Assembly: GCA_000413015.1 (NCBI GenBank)
Contig: KE332515.1
Coordinates: 877,232 to 941,231 of the forward strand
DNA: 64,000 nt
Source: Treponema socranskii subsp. paredis ATCC 35535
GTDB taxonomy: Bacteria; Spirochaetota; Spirochaetia; Treponematales; Treponemataceae
Direction: 5' to 3'
Shown: piece by piece, positions 46,248 to 55,123 of the stretch
How the letters are laid out: each line of letters starts with the position of its first letter
Position numbering within the stretch: the first letter of the stretch is position 1
The notes under the pieces: model-generated
What the model was told of the DNA's origin: nothing
Database searches by the model: none
What the model saw: the letters and a program-made list of their open reading frames with translations, nothing else
Made by a program: the position numbers and the translations under genes

Positions 46248-46732
46248 AAATACCAGTGACGCTCGACGGTAAAAAAGCCGTACTCGAAGCTTTTCCGTAC
46301 GAAAAATTAATAAACGTACTGAGGAGAAACGGACGTCTTTCGGCAAAGTGCGGCTGCGGCGAAGGCATATGCGGCGCATGTACCGTATGTCTCAACGGAA
46401 AAGCCGTTCCGAGCTGTCTCGTCCCTGCAGCCCTCGCTCGGGATGCCGATATCGTGACCCTCGACGCTTTTACAAAAACCGAAGATTACGGCGATATCGC
46501 AAAGGGATTCAATAAAGCCGGCATAAGACTCTGCGGCTATTGCAATGCGGGAAAAATATTTGCGGCGCGGACTGTTTTAAATACCGCCGTAAAACCCGCG
46601 AGAAAGATGATCACGGAACAGGTTTCGCATCTTTCGCCGTGCTGTACGAACACCGACATGCTCGTCGACGGCATACTCTACGCCTTTGATTTTAAAGTGC
46701 AGCGCATGGGAGCGCAAAAAAATGCAAAATAG
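46244..46732 (+). CDS. [2Fe-2S] subunit of the Mo-hydroxylase-like complex
   Basis: 162 residues. The plant-type N-terminal cluster is intact (CGCGEGICGACTVCLNG and a fourth Cys in PSCL). The second, helical cluster has CGYC, but its other half reads PCCTNTD where the family has CRCTGY, so one ligand is displaced by a residue. This matches the loss of Mo-site residues in the large subunit. ATGA overlap upstream; overlaps the next gene by 11 bp. Confidence 0.82.
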   Translation: MKIPVTLDGKKAVLEAFPYEKLINVLRRNGRLSAKCGCGEGICGACTVCLNGKAVPSCLVPAALARDADIVTLDAFTKTEDYGDIAKGFNKAGIRLCGYCNAGKIFAARTVLNTAVKPARKMITEQVSHLSPCCTNTDMLVDGILYAFDFKVQRMGAQKNAK

Positions 46733-47528
46733 CGATCATACGTTTTTCTTTGCAAAGACGATAGCCGAATTATTCTATCAGCTCACATCGGTATCGGGTC
46801 TCGAAGTCGTCGGCGGCTGCACATCCCTTGAGCGCATGCCTCAAAAAGCGATTTCCGTTCACGGCATCCCGGAGCTCGCTTCCATAACGATGCACGAACG
46901 CTATCTCGATTGCGGACCGGCCGTCGTACTTTCCGACATCCTGTCGCTTGCGAGCGCGCGCATTCCCGAAGCGCTTACCGAATCGGTTAAAAGCATAGCA
47001 AATCCTTTTGTGCGGAATATCGCGACGATAGGCGGCAATATATGCGCAGGCGGAATACGGCGGACGCTTTACGCCCCGCTCCTCGCGCTCGACACAAGAC
47101 TTGAATTGAAAAGTGCGCTCGACACCGCATACATACCCCTGCTCAATTTTACCGGCATACCCCGCGGTTCGATTTTATCGAATATCCGCATACCGCTCGG
47201 AGACTGGGACATAACGGTGTTTCGCCGCCTCGGAGCCGACAGCAAAATCACCGAGTCAAGCGCTTCGTTTACCTTTCTTGCGGACAACGAAAAAAACATG
47301 ATAACGAATATCAAACTCGCGTTTTCAGGTATCGTCACGTTCCGCTGTATCGAACTCGAAAACAGACTTATCGGAACGCACTTGCCGCTTGCAGCTAAAG
47401 ACATCGCGCTCTTTACGGAGACAGCCGCTTTACAGTTCGACGAAGCGGCAAAAGACGTTTCATACAATCCGATTTTGCGGATGCAGTTTATCAATTTGAC
47501 GCGCTATTCGCTCGAACAGCTGACCTGA
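46722..47528 (+). CDS. FAD-binding subunit of the Mo-hydroxylase-like complex
   Basis: 268 residues, CoxM/XdhB-like. The FAD pyrophosphate loop NPFVRNIATIGGNICAGG is well kept, and VVGGCTSLERMP near the N-terminus fits the first FAD motif. The C-terminal CODH-type domain is present. Start ATG 46722 is chosen for the GGAG 9 nt upstream; an upstream in-frame start at 46686 is inside the Fe-S gene. An electron-transfer role (FAD to Fe-S) seems retained. Confidence 0.82.
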   Translation: MQNSDHTFFFAKTIAELFYQLTSVSGLEVVGGCTSLERMPQKAISVHGIPELASITMHERYLDCGPAVVLSDILSLASARIPEALTESVKSIANPFVRNIATIGGNICAGGIRRTLYAPLLALDTRLELKSALDTAYIPLLNFTGIPRGSILSNIRIPLGDWDITVFRRLGADSKITESSASFTFLADNEKNMITNIKLAFSGIVTFRCIELENRLIGTHLPLAAKDIALFTETAALQFDEAAKDVSYNPILRMQFINLTRYSLEQLT

Positions 47529-47589
47529 GGTCGAAGCGATAGCGGTAAAAAAATTAATAAATTTTTATAACGAAGGAAGGTAAAAAGCA

Positions 47590-47940
47590 ATGAAAGAAAT
47601 TTTGTATCCGATTCTCGAACATATCGAATTTGTCATAAGCATTATAAGCATCGCCGTCGTCATCTACGGTGCGCTCATCGCCGTCGTGCAATTTATTAAA
47701 GGAGAAATGCTGCATTTCAGCGGCAAAGAAAAGATGCGCACGATTATGATCATCCGCTCGGATTTGGGCATCTATCTTTTACTCGGTCTCGAACTCCTCA
47801 TCGCAGCCGACATCATAAAGACGATTTTAAATCCCGCGCTCATCGAACTTTTAACGCTCGGCGGCATTGTACTCTTACGGACGATTTTATCGGTTTTCCT
47901 CGAGCGTGAAATGAGAGGCTTAAAAGAGCTGAGCGAATAA
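47590..47940 (+). CDS. DUF1622 membrane protein
   Basis: 116 residues with three hydrophobic helices (FVISIISIAVVIYGALIAVV, IYLLLGLELLIAADII, LLTLGGIVLLRTILSVFL) and the R-x-D-L-G segment typical of DUF1622. Function unknown. GAAGGAAGG precedes the ATG. 61 bp after the FAD-subunit gene, so probably part of the same transcript. Confidence 0.85.
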   Translation: MKEILYPILEHIEFVISIISIAVVIYGALIAVVQFIKGEMLHFSGKEKMRTIMIIRSDLGIYLLLGLELLIAADIIKTILNPALIELLTLGGIVLLRTILSVFLEREMRGLKELSE

Positions 47941-47984
47941 ACCGTCCGATTTAGGAACTGTGCAATTGGTGCACACGCCCGGCA

Positions 47985-48014
47985 AAAGCGCGTAAGCGCT
48001 AAGTTTCGAGCGCG
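47985..48014. repeat. Dispersed palindromic repeat, short copy
   Basis: AGCGCGTAAGCGC then AAGTTTCGAGCGCGC, matching the first part of 33898-33972. Confidence 0.65.
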
Positions 48015-48024
48015 CAGAATATAC

Positions 48025-48172
48025 AAAAAGGGGCTGTCTCAAAAGTCGGTTACTTTCTCGACAGCCTGTCGAGTTTCAAATTAAGTCTTTATATTATAAT
48101 GACTTAATTTGAAACGTCGCACATAAAATCAAGGAAGCTGTCCAAAAACTGAAGTTTTTGGACAGCCCCTTT
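48025..48172. mobile_element. MITE-like element with terminal inverted repeats
   Basis: Ends are AAAAAGGGGCTGTC and GACAGCCCCTTT. Inside are three hairpins: GGCTGTC/GACAGCC (48032-48066), a perfect 15-bp stem with arms 48073-48087 and 48101-48115 (GTTTCAAATTAAGTC), and AGCTGTCCAAAAAC/GTTTTTGGACAGC (about 48136-48166). No transposase. A half copy in inverted orientation is at 52015-52092. Confidence 0.7.
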
Positions 48173-48243
48173 GTCCGTATTTTTTCGATTAAAGAATCAT
48201 TCGGCTTTGCCCCGAAAAGTAAAGCCGAAAAGTATAAAGTATT

Positions 48244-49661
48244 TCAGTCGCCGCGCTTTACTAAGCGAAGCCCTGTGTATACAAGCGGTTCCCAGACATT
48301 CGGACTGGGCGAACGCATGGCGATACGGCAGGATTTCGTATTAAAAAACCAGTCGCCGCCGCGCATGGAACGATTATCCCTGTCATCGACAGGCTTTTCC
48401 GCTCCCGTAGGATCGGTAAGACCGTCCGGCGGAGTTGTATTTTCATAAACGTCCCAGCATACTTCGCCGACGTTTCCGCTCATATCGTATAAGCCGTAGC
48501 CGTTCGGCTTTTTCTTTTTCACTTCGTGTGTTCTTTCTCCCGAATCTCCTCCGGTTTTGTCGTTATACCATGCGTAATATTTGAGCGCCGTCATTTTATT
48601 CGTACCCGCCCATGCGATATTGCCTTTTCCTCCCTTGGCGGCCCATTCCCATTCCGCTTCGGTCGGGAGACGGAAGCCGTTTTTACTCATATCCACTTCG
48701 ACTCCCAGCCAGCGTTCATCCTTATCAGTAGGAATTTTGCTCACGTCGAAAGTGTCAAACTTGATAGGTTGGTCGCCGTTGTCTTTGTCCTTTACCGTAT
48801 AACAGGGCTGAAGACCGAGTTTGATGCTCAGCTTATTGCAAAAAGCGATCATCTGGAAAAAACTTACATTTTCGACGGGGCGCTTTTCCTGCTCTTCCCC
48901 TAATGCGACCTTCGTATTAACCAGATACTCACCATCCATGCCCGGAAGCTGTTTGTTTCCGCTATTGTCGAAAAAGCTCGGATTGCTTCCCATAACTTCC
49001 TTCCACAGCTCCTGCGTCACTTCGGTTTCTCCTATGGAATAAGCCGAAAGATTGCGGTATAGGGCATATTGTCCGAAAAATCCATAAAGCCGGTTACATC
49101 TTTGTATCCCAACTGTGCGCCTTTTACGGCGGGGATCTGCCTCATGTCAAACGCTACGCTTCCGACCGTATAGGTTTTGCTCGGAAGATCGGTAATGTCG
49201 TCGTCTTTTGAATATTCGCCTTCATAAGGTCTCCCTTTCACTACAGGCAAAAAATCCGCAATGCCTGCCATCGGGATGATATTCGGTTCGCAGGTATACG
49301 GAATGTTTGTCGTATCGAATAAAAGCCGTACGTGCTTTGAAAGCTCGTTATTTTTCATCTCTTTTTCTTCGCCTTCGCTGTAACAGTTCACGAGCCATTT
49401 TCCGTCGCCGACATCTTTGTACGAAATGAGGGGATAAGAAAAGCTCATAAACGTACTGTTCAAATCGATTTTGTCGGCTTGAACGACAAGGCACATATCG
49501 GCATTTATAGAACCGACAAAGAGATGTCCCCAGTACGAACCGTAGAGCTTTTCTTTATTATCGGCCTGCTGCGGCGTCTCGGGGCTTACCGAATTATTGC
49601 AGCTTAAAAATACCGCGCCCGCCAACAGCGCGCACACACACAAGGTATATAACTTTTTCAT
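48244..49661 (-). pseudogene. SUMF1-domain lipoprotein split by a 1-nt frameshift
   Basis: Frame A (49661 to 49032) gives a lipoprotein signal (AVFLSC lipobox), a ~120-residue N-terminal domain without recognised family, then TYTVGSVAFDMRQIPAV and NMPYTA before an early stop. Frame B (from about 49050 to 48244) continues with LSAYSIGETEVTQELWKEVM and the whole SUMF1 core to GLRLVKRGD. Compared with the paralogue at 40153-41082, adding one base between GCA and TCTT near 49047 would restore a single ~470-residue protein. GGAGG precedes the ATG at 49661. Either a recent inactivation or a sequencing error. Confidence 0.85.
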
Positions 49662-49839
49662 AAAACCTCCGTCTTTTTTCAGGACATAAAGCATTCGGCT
49701 TTCTGATTTGCGAGCGTATCGGAAAATCCGATACTGAAGCCCCGAAAAACCGTTTTTATTAGTTAGCATAAGCTAATATTAATTACTTAATGCTAACTCA
49801 AGGATACGGATTTGTCAATAGTTTTTTTTATCAAATTTT

Positions 49840-51147
49840 TTATTTTTTATTTAAAATGAATTTTGCGGCTTCGCTCACCGTAATGCCCGCCGACATCTCC
49901 CTCGTCGAAAGATTTTTCAGATCGAACGTACCGTCTTTTTCATAATTTTTTCCGACAAAGATTCCCCACTGTATTTTTTTTGCATCGGCGAGCGCGTACT
50001 GCTGACCGATTTTTTTCGCGTCGGGAAACACTTCGACGGCAAGTCCCTGTGCGCGCAAAGATGCGGCGGCTTTTTGATAGAGGAGCGCATCCTTTGCATC
50101 GAGGCAGAAAATTTCCGCGTCGACATAGCTTGCGCGGCTTGAAACGATGCCGAGTTCGGACATGGCCGCAATGAGGCGGTCGAGTCCTATCGAAGTCCCT
50201 ACTCCGGGAAGCTTTTCTTTCATATACAAGCCTGCAAGATTATCGTAGCGGCCGCCGGAACACACGGAGCCTATCTCGGGCAAATCGTTTAAAAACGTTT
50301 CGTAGACGACGCCCGTATAATAATCCAGTCCGCGCGTGATGCTCGGATCGAGAGTATAATTTTTTTCGATACCGGCCGCTTCGAGCATTTCGTATATGTC
50401 GCGCATACGCTCGCTGTCAGCCTCCTTTCCGCCTGCCATCTCTTCGATTTTTTTTAATGTCGCACCGAAGTCGCCTGCCCCCTCGGTATAAGAAAGGATT
50501 TCCGCCGCCCGATCTTTGCTTCCGGTGATTTCCGAAAGCTCCTTTTCCGTTTCGTCCCGGCCGATCTTCGCAAGCTTGTCGACCGTACGCAAAATATCGT
50601 CGCTTTTTTCATTTACGCCGAGCTTTGTCAAAAAACGGTTGAAGATTCCGCGGTGATTGACGCGCACGGTTATTCCCGAAACTCCTATCGCGGCAAAGGC
50701 TTTTTGTATGACAAGCAGTATTTCAAAATCCGATGCCGCGCTGTCGCTTCCGACCGTATCGACATCGCACTGAACGAATTCGCGGTAGCGGCCCGCCTGC
50801 GGTTTTTCGCCGCGCCACACTTTTGCTATGTGATAACGCTTAAACGGAAAATACAATTCGCTTTTGTGTTCCGCCGTAAAGCGCGCAAACGGAACGGTTA
50901 AATCGAAACGCATCGCGACATCGCGCCCGCCGTTATCTTCAAAGCGGAACACTTGTTTTTCCGTTTCGCCGTTACTTTTGCGAAGCAGGATTTCGGTATA
51001 TTCGAGCACCGGCGTGTCGATCGGAACGAACCCGAACGATCGATACACCGCAGTTATTTTTTCAATTAAATCCGCTCGCGCGATTTCCGAAGCGGGCAAA
51101 AAATCGCGGAAACCTTTGAGCACGCGCGGTTGAATGATCGATTCCAT
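49840..51147 (-). CDS. hisS: Histidyl-tRNA synthetase
   Basis: Class II synthetase of 435 residues. Motif 1 region (RPRVLKGFRDFLP), motif 2 (FRYHIAKVWRGEKPQAGRYREFVQCD), the histidine A motif (LDPSITRGLDYYTG) and motif 3 (GTSIGLDRL) are visible, plus a C-terminal anticodon-binding domain. The ATG lacks a ribosome-binding site and follows a -10 box by 6 nt. It is divergent from coaX. Confidence 0.95.
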   Translation of the reverse strand: MESIIQPRVLKGFRDFLPASEIARADLIEKITAVYRSFGFVPIDTPVLEYTEILLRKSNGETEKQVFRFEDNGGRDVAMRFDLTVPFARFTAEHKSELYFPFKRYHIAKVWRGEKPQAGRYREFVQCDVDTVGSDSAASDFEILLVIQKAFAAIGVSGITVRVNHRGIFNRFLTKLGVNEKSDDILRTVDKLAKIGRDETEKELSEITGSKDRAAEILSYTEGAGDFGATLKKIEEMAGGKEADSERMRDIYEMLEAAGIEKNYTLDPSITRGLDYYTGVVYETFLNDLPEIGSVCSGGRYDNLAGLYMKEKLPGVGTSIGLDRLIAAMSELGIVSSRASYVDAEIFCLDAKDALLYQKAAASLRAQGLAVEVFPDAKKIGQQYALADAKKIQWGIFVGKNYEKDGTFDLKNLSTREMSAGITVSEAAKFILNKK

Positions 51148-51182
51148 AGCGCTATACTAACTGAAACGGGGGAAAATTACAA
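51130..51182. promoter_or_regulatory. Face-to-face hisS and coaX promoters
   Basis: hisS (minus): TTGTAA (51177-51182), 17 bp, TAGTAT (51154-51159), 6 nt to ATG. coaX (plus): TTGAAT (51130-51135, inside hisS), 17 bp, TATACT (51153-51158). The two -10 boxes occupy the same bases, so the promoters should exclude each other. Confidence 0.6.
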
Positions 51183-51976
51183 TGATGCTCTGTTTCGACA
51201 TCGGCAACACGAACTGCAAAACCGCGCTCTTCGACGGAGAAAAACTCGTCCACGTGTGGCGGATCAGCTCCGACGTAAAACGCACCGGCGACGAATATTT
51301 TTCGACGATACGGACGCTCATCCGAGACGCTTCCGTTTCCCTTTCCGACATCAGTTCGGCAGTCATAAGTTCCGTCGTACCGAATTTAACCGGCCCCTTC
51401 GTAAACGTCACGCAGCACATCATCGGCAAAAAGCCGCTCATCATCGGCCCCGACATGTACGCATCTCTCCCCGTAAAAATTCCCGAAAGCGCCGTCCACG
51501 AAATCGGCACGGATCTCTTGTGCGATGCGCTCGAAGCGTGGGAGCGAAACAAGTGTGCGTGCATCGTTTCGGATTTCGGCACCGCGCTTTCTTTTATCGT
51601 CGTCGATTCGCGCGCGAATATCGCGGGAGTGGCGATAGCGCCGGGCATCGGCACCGCATTCAAATCGCTCTTTACGAATACCGCGCAGCTTCCGTCGGTG
51701 CCCCTCGAAATTCCTGCAACGAGCCTCGGCACGAATACGACGGTCGCGATTCAGTCGGGCATCATGCTCGGCTATAAAAGCCTTACCGAAGGGCTCATCG
51801 AAAGGATGAAACGCGATTTGGAAAAATCGACGGGTGTCAGACAGGCCGATATAAAAACGATCGCAACGGGCGGTCTCAACAGCATGATAAAACCCATCAC
51901 CGACGTTTTCGACGAAGCGGACAAAGAGCTTACGCTCTCAGGCATCCGCCGCGCCGCACTGTACGCGGGTCTCTGA
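51182..51976 (+). CDS. coaX: Type III pantothenate kinase
   Basis: First step of CoA synthesis, 264 residues. ASKHA-fold signs: N-terminal CFDIGNTNCKTALFDG, then SSVVPNLTGPF, SDFGTALSFIVVD, and a GVAIAPGIGTAFKSL segment. GGGGGAAAA precedes the start, with ATG at 51182 or 51185. Followed by the hairpin element at 52015-52092. Confidence 0.93.
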   Translation: MMLCFDIGNTNCKTALFDGEKLVHVWRISSDVKRTGDEYFSTIRTLIRDASVSLSDISSAVISSVVPNLTGPFVNVTQHIIGKKPLIIGPDMYASLPVKIPESAVHEIGTDLLCDALEAWERNKCACIVSDFGTALSFIVVDSRANIAGVAIAPGIGTAFKSLFTNTAQLPSVPLEIPATSLGTNTTVAIQSGIMLGYKSLTEGLIERMKRDLEKSTGVRQADIKTIATGGLNSMIKPITDVFDEADKELTLSGIRRAALYAGL

Positions 51977-52014
51977 CATAAAAAACAGTCGGCATACATT
52001 AATAACGCGCTGAT

Positions 52015-52092
52015 AAGTCATTACAATGCAACGACTTAATTTAACTCGACGGGCTGTCGAGAAAGTAAGCGACTTTTGCGACAGCCCCTTTT
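52015..52092. repeat. Inverted half copy of the MITE-like element
   Basis: Matches the reverse complement of 48025-48105: GACTTAATTTAACTCGAC then GGGCTGTC...GACAGCCCC (52051-52088) with a T tract. It separates the convergent coaX and lepB genes and probably terminates one or both. Confidence 0.75.
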
Positions 52093-53837
52093 TATCGGCG
52101 TTTTCCTATTGCACCGATCCGGGAAAGCGGCCAAAAGCGGAAGAGCGTCGTGCCGAGTATGTATTTTTTTCCGACATACTGCGGACTCATATTCGATTCA
52201 TAGGTTACAGAGTACGCATCGAGTTTTGAAAGAGGGGTGAGCGTCTTCGTATACGAATGGCGCATATCGGCGGAATTGAAGCGGTTGTCTCCCATCATAA
52301 AATAAGCGCCCTCGGGAATGTACTGCGCTTCGCCGTTTTTGTTTTCGGGAAAAAGCGGCATATTGCGCTGATCGAGGAGCATCACGTACAGGTTGAGCAT
52401 TTCAGCCCTTTCCATAAGCGAGCGGATTTCACCGTCGCTTCTGCGCGCATCGGAAGAAGCATCCGCTTTTATCAATTCGGCGTTACGGACGACGAGACTT
52501 CCGACACATTCTTTTATCATGATATTGAGCCTGTAATTCGCATCGCTGTAGATGTCGCCTCCTGCATAGCTTCCCGCTTCCGGCTTCGACGCGATCCAAT
52601 CGGTCATAAAGGATGAAAACCACGCAGTCCCTCCGTCCGCACTCATGAGACGCTGCGTGAGGGCATCGAAATTGACAAAGAGATAGTATTCGTGCATCGA
52701 AGAGGCATCCATCGTAAAGGTTCCGCTGCGGTCGGGAACTGCGCGTCTGAAGCGTTCGGCGAGAGCGCGGCACGAAAGGGATGCCGCATCGATATCGTAT
52801 TCGCGGCGCTTTTTTTCGCATTCGATCATGAGATCGTATTCGCTTTGCGAAAGCGGAAAGTCCCGTATGCCGCGTTTCGCTTTTGGGGCAACGTCGTTTA
52901 AATTCCACGCGGCAAAGCGCGCATCTTTTTCGACCGCTTTGAAATCGCCCCCGTCTTTCGTGCGCGCATAGAGGACTCCGTCCTGCATCACCAGCTGCTC
53001 TCCCGGCACGCCCGCAACGCGCTTTACGAGAGGATCGGGTTTTGGCATACCGTTCGCATCTTTATTGAGATTTACCGCCATAAAGGTAAGGAGGTAGACG
53101 AGCTGGCTCGTAACGGTTTTTACTTCCGATTTTCTGTCCATGCTGTAATGCGGATTTCGGAACACGACGATGTCTCCCCGTTCGTAGGTTTTGAGCGAAG
53201 GAATGCCGACATCGGAAAGCGGGAACTTCGGACCGCTCGCCGTTTTTAAAACGACGACACGGTCACCGACGAGAAATTCGGGCACCATCGATTCCGACGG
53301 AATCATATACAACTGCACGATAAAAATTTGAATGAGTAAAACCATAAAGATAGCCTGCACGAGCGCGTCCGCCCAATCGAGGGCTTCAAAAGCGGCACGC
53401 GCAAAGCCGCGCGGTTTTACGGAAGGATTTTTTTCGCGGTATTTTTTCCATTCGGGAGACAGAGCATATACGCGTTTTTCGTTCAGATAGTACAGCGCCG
53501 CAAGCGACGAAACGAAGACAATGCACCACAGAGAGACCGTCGCGATATCGTACCAAAACGGCGTTCCGTTTTTGCCCGCCCTTCGAAGCACAAAGGATGC
53601 GAGGAGCACGTACGGGAGATACTGCATCATTTTCCGCACGACGGGGATAGCGGAAGCATCCTCTCTCTTGAGCAGTATCGATTTGTAAAAGACGATCGCC
53701 GTAAACGCGAACGAAATCGGAAAAGCCAAAATCGATATGTCGGCGGAAACGGGTATGCAAAAAAACGCAAAGAAAAAAGAAGATGCAATAGAGATGAACA
53801 GCGAAATAAACAATGCTTCGGTTTTTGATTCTGTCAT
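52092..53837 (-). CDS. lepB: Signal peptidase I, enlarged
   Basis: Cleaves export signals at the outer face of the inner membrane. 581 residues, about twice the usual size. Four or five N-terminal hydrophobic segments are followed by the catalytic Ser183 (PSESMVPEFLVGD) and general base Lys272 (VKRVAGVPGE). A ~220-residue insertion of unknown role comes next, and then the late GDNR motif. The insertion and extra membrane segments fit spirochaetal versions. The ATG is 6 nt after a TATACT box with no ribosome-binding site. Confidence 0.92.
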   Translation of the reverse strand: MTESKTEALFISLFISIASSFFFAFFCIPVSADISILAFPISFAFTAIVFYKSILLKREDASAIPVVRKMMQYLPYVLLASFVLRRAGKNGTPFWYDIATVSLWCIVFVSSLAALYYLNEKRVYALSPEWKKYREKNPSVKPRGFARAAFEALDWADALVQAIFMVLLIQIFIVQLYMIPSESMVPEFLVGDRVVVLKTASGPKFPLSDVGIPSLKTYERGDIVVFRNPHYSMDRKSEVKTVTSQLVYLLTFMAVNLNKDANGMPKPDPLVKRVAGVPGEQLVMQDGVLYARTKDGGDFKAVEKDARFAAWNLNDVAPKAKRGIRDFPLSQSEYDLMIECEKKRREYDIDAASLSCRALAERFRRAVPDRSGTFTMDASSMHEYYLFVNFDALTQRLMSADGGTAWFSSFMTDWIASKPEAGSYAGGDIYSDANYRLNIMIKECVGSLVVRNAELIKADASSDARRSDGEIRSLMERAEMLNLYVMLLDQRNMPLFPENKNGEAQYIPEGAYFMMGDNRFNSADMRHSYTKTLTPLSKLDAYSVTYESNMSPQYVGKKYILGTTLFRFWPLSRIGAIGKRR

Positions 53838-53843
53838 AATGCC

Positions 53844-53849
53844 AGTATA
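53844..53849 (-). promoter_or_regulatory. lepB -10 box, leaderless
   Basis: TATACT on the minus strand, 6 nt before the ATG. The -35 is weak (TACACT, 17-bp spacer). Confidence 0.5.
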
Positions 53850-53863
53850 GCAAAAATACCTTC

Positions 53864-53888
53864 CTTAGTGTATACTGCGAACACTAAG
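53864..53888. promoter_or_regulatory. Inverted repeat between lepB and the HPt gene
   Basis: CTTAGTGT (53864-53871) and ACACTAAG (53881-53888) around a TATACT (53871-53876) that could be the -10 of the HPt gene. Candidate operator. Confidence 0.45.
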
Positions 53889-53906
53889 ATTAAGGTAGGT
53901 AACGTC

Positions 53907-54257
53907 ATGCCGCGTTCGATTTTAAATACGGTTTCCGGTCTCGCTATGGTTTTGGGCGATACGGAGCTGTATGAAACGCTCGTCGATTCTTTTTTAACGG
54001 AAAATGTAAACGACAAAACGCATTTTGCATCTCTTGCGGAAAACACAGCTCAAGACAAAGGCTTCGTTTCATTCGTACACAAAACAAAAGGATCTGCCGG
54101 ACAAATCGGATGCGAAGCGCTTTACGATGCCGCCCTCTCACTCGAAAACGTACTTCGCGGGAAAGAAGCGGGAGACGAGGCGGCACTGACACGGGTATTT
54201 TTTAAAACATACGACGAAACGCTTTCCGCACTTAAGCAATACCGTAAGCTGATTTAA
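53907..54257 (+). CDS. HPt phosphotransfer protein
   Basis: 116 residues forming a single histidine-phosphotransfer helix bundle. The phospho-accepting His lies in VHKTKGSAGQIGCEAL, matching H-x-x-K-G. It should shuttle phosphate between a hybrid kinase and a response regulator, neither encoded here. ATG 53907 is chosen for AAGGTAGGT; an in-frame GTG at 53868 lies within the promoter. Its 3' end overlaps the tatD 3' end (convergent) by 26 bp. Confidence 0.82.
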   Translation: MPRSILNTVSGLAMVLGDTELYETLVDSFLTENVNDKTHFASLAENTAQDKGFVSFVHKTKGSAGQIGCEALYDAALSLENVLRGKEAGDEAALTRVFFKTYDETLSALKQYRKLI

Positions 54258-55068
54258 AATTATAAAAAATCGTATCGGAAAACGCACGCTTTTTTTCTGA
54301 CGCAAATCCGTCATCCGTTTGCTCTTTTTCCTTTGCGCGGCATTCCTCTCCGTATCTCAACAAAAATGCCGTTTCATAGACGCGAGCGATTGCGCTCATT
54401 TTAGTTTCGGTTTCTCCCCGCATCGTTTGATAGGGCGCATCGGTTTCCATGAGGATGTGCCCGACGTCGAGTTTTTGCACGCAGCCGATCGCACTTTTAT
54501 CGCCGAAGGTGAGCGGATTTCCGAAACTGAAATATGCGTTTACACCGCGTTTTAAAAGAGAAGAGGCATCCTGTACGCTTCCCGTAAACGAATGAAACAC
54601 GACGGCAGGAATTTTCGAAAGCGCTTTCGAGTCGCGGAACATTTTATCGAGCGCTTTGCGGCAGTGGACGACGAGCGGAACGCCGTACACAGATGCGAGT
54701 TCGCACGAAATGCGCCATGCCTCTTCCTGCCGCGCGATATCGGCTTTGAATTCCTTTGTAAATAAATCGAATCCCGCCTCTCCGATCGCGCCGATACGCC
54801 GCTCTTTGAGAAGCATCTCCATAAAGCCTGCGTTTTCAACGAGCGGAAGCTGCGGATGCATACCGAAGGCGCACAGCACGTGCGTGTTTTCGTTTTCGTT
54901 CAGCTTTGCCGAAAGCGCTTCCTGCTTTATAAACTCGTCCCGATCGTGTGCGCAGGAAACGCCGTAATAGGATAAGGATTCAAGTCCGCGAAACGAATCT
55001 TCAAGGGAGTTTTCGGCGCAGCAGGCGAGGTGAAAATGAGCATCGGTCAACACAGAAAATGCTAACAT
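54232..55068 (-). CDS. tatD: TatD-family metal-dependent hydrolase/DNase
   Basis: About 278 residues. Metal ligands: TDAHFHL near the start, GEAGFDLF, VVHCRKA, VVFHSFTGS and METDAPYQ. TIM-barrel fold. There are two ATGs two codons apart (55074 and 55068); the -10 box ends 3 nt before the first, so 55068 is the likely leaderless start. The family's DNase activity is known; the physiological role is unclear. Confidence 0.87.
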   Translation of the reverse strand: MLAFSVLTDAHFHLACCAENSLEDSFRGLESLSYYGVSCAHDRDEFIKQEALSAKLNENENTHVLCAFGMHPQLPLVENAGFMEMLLKERRIGAIGEAGFDLFTKEFKADIARQEEAWRISCELASVYGVPLVVHCRKALDKMFRDSKALSKIPAVVFHSFTGSVQDASSLLKRGVNAYFSFGNPLTFGDKSAIGCVQKLDVGHILMETDAPYQTMRGETETKMSAIARVYETAFLLRYGEECRAKEKEQTDDGFASEKKRAFSDTIFYNFKSAYGIA

Positions 55069-55077
55069 CCGCATTGC

Positions 55078-55106
55078 ATTGTACCGAAAATAAAAAAGCA
55101 ATGCAA
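55078..55106 (-). promoter_or_regulatory. tatD promoter, leaderless
   Basis: TTGCAT (55101-55106), 17-bp spacer, TACAAT (55078-55083) on the minus strand. A GCATTGC/GCAATGC inverted repeat spans the region shared with the divergent small gene. Confidence 0.65.
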
Positions 55107-55123
55107 ATATCGGGAGGTTGGAA

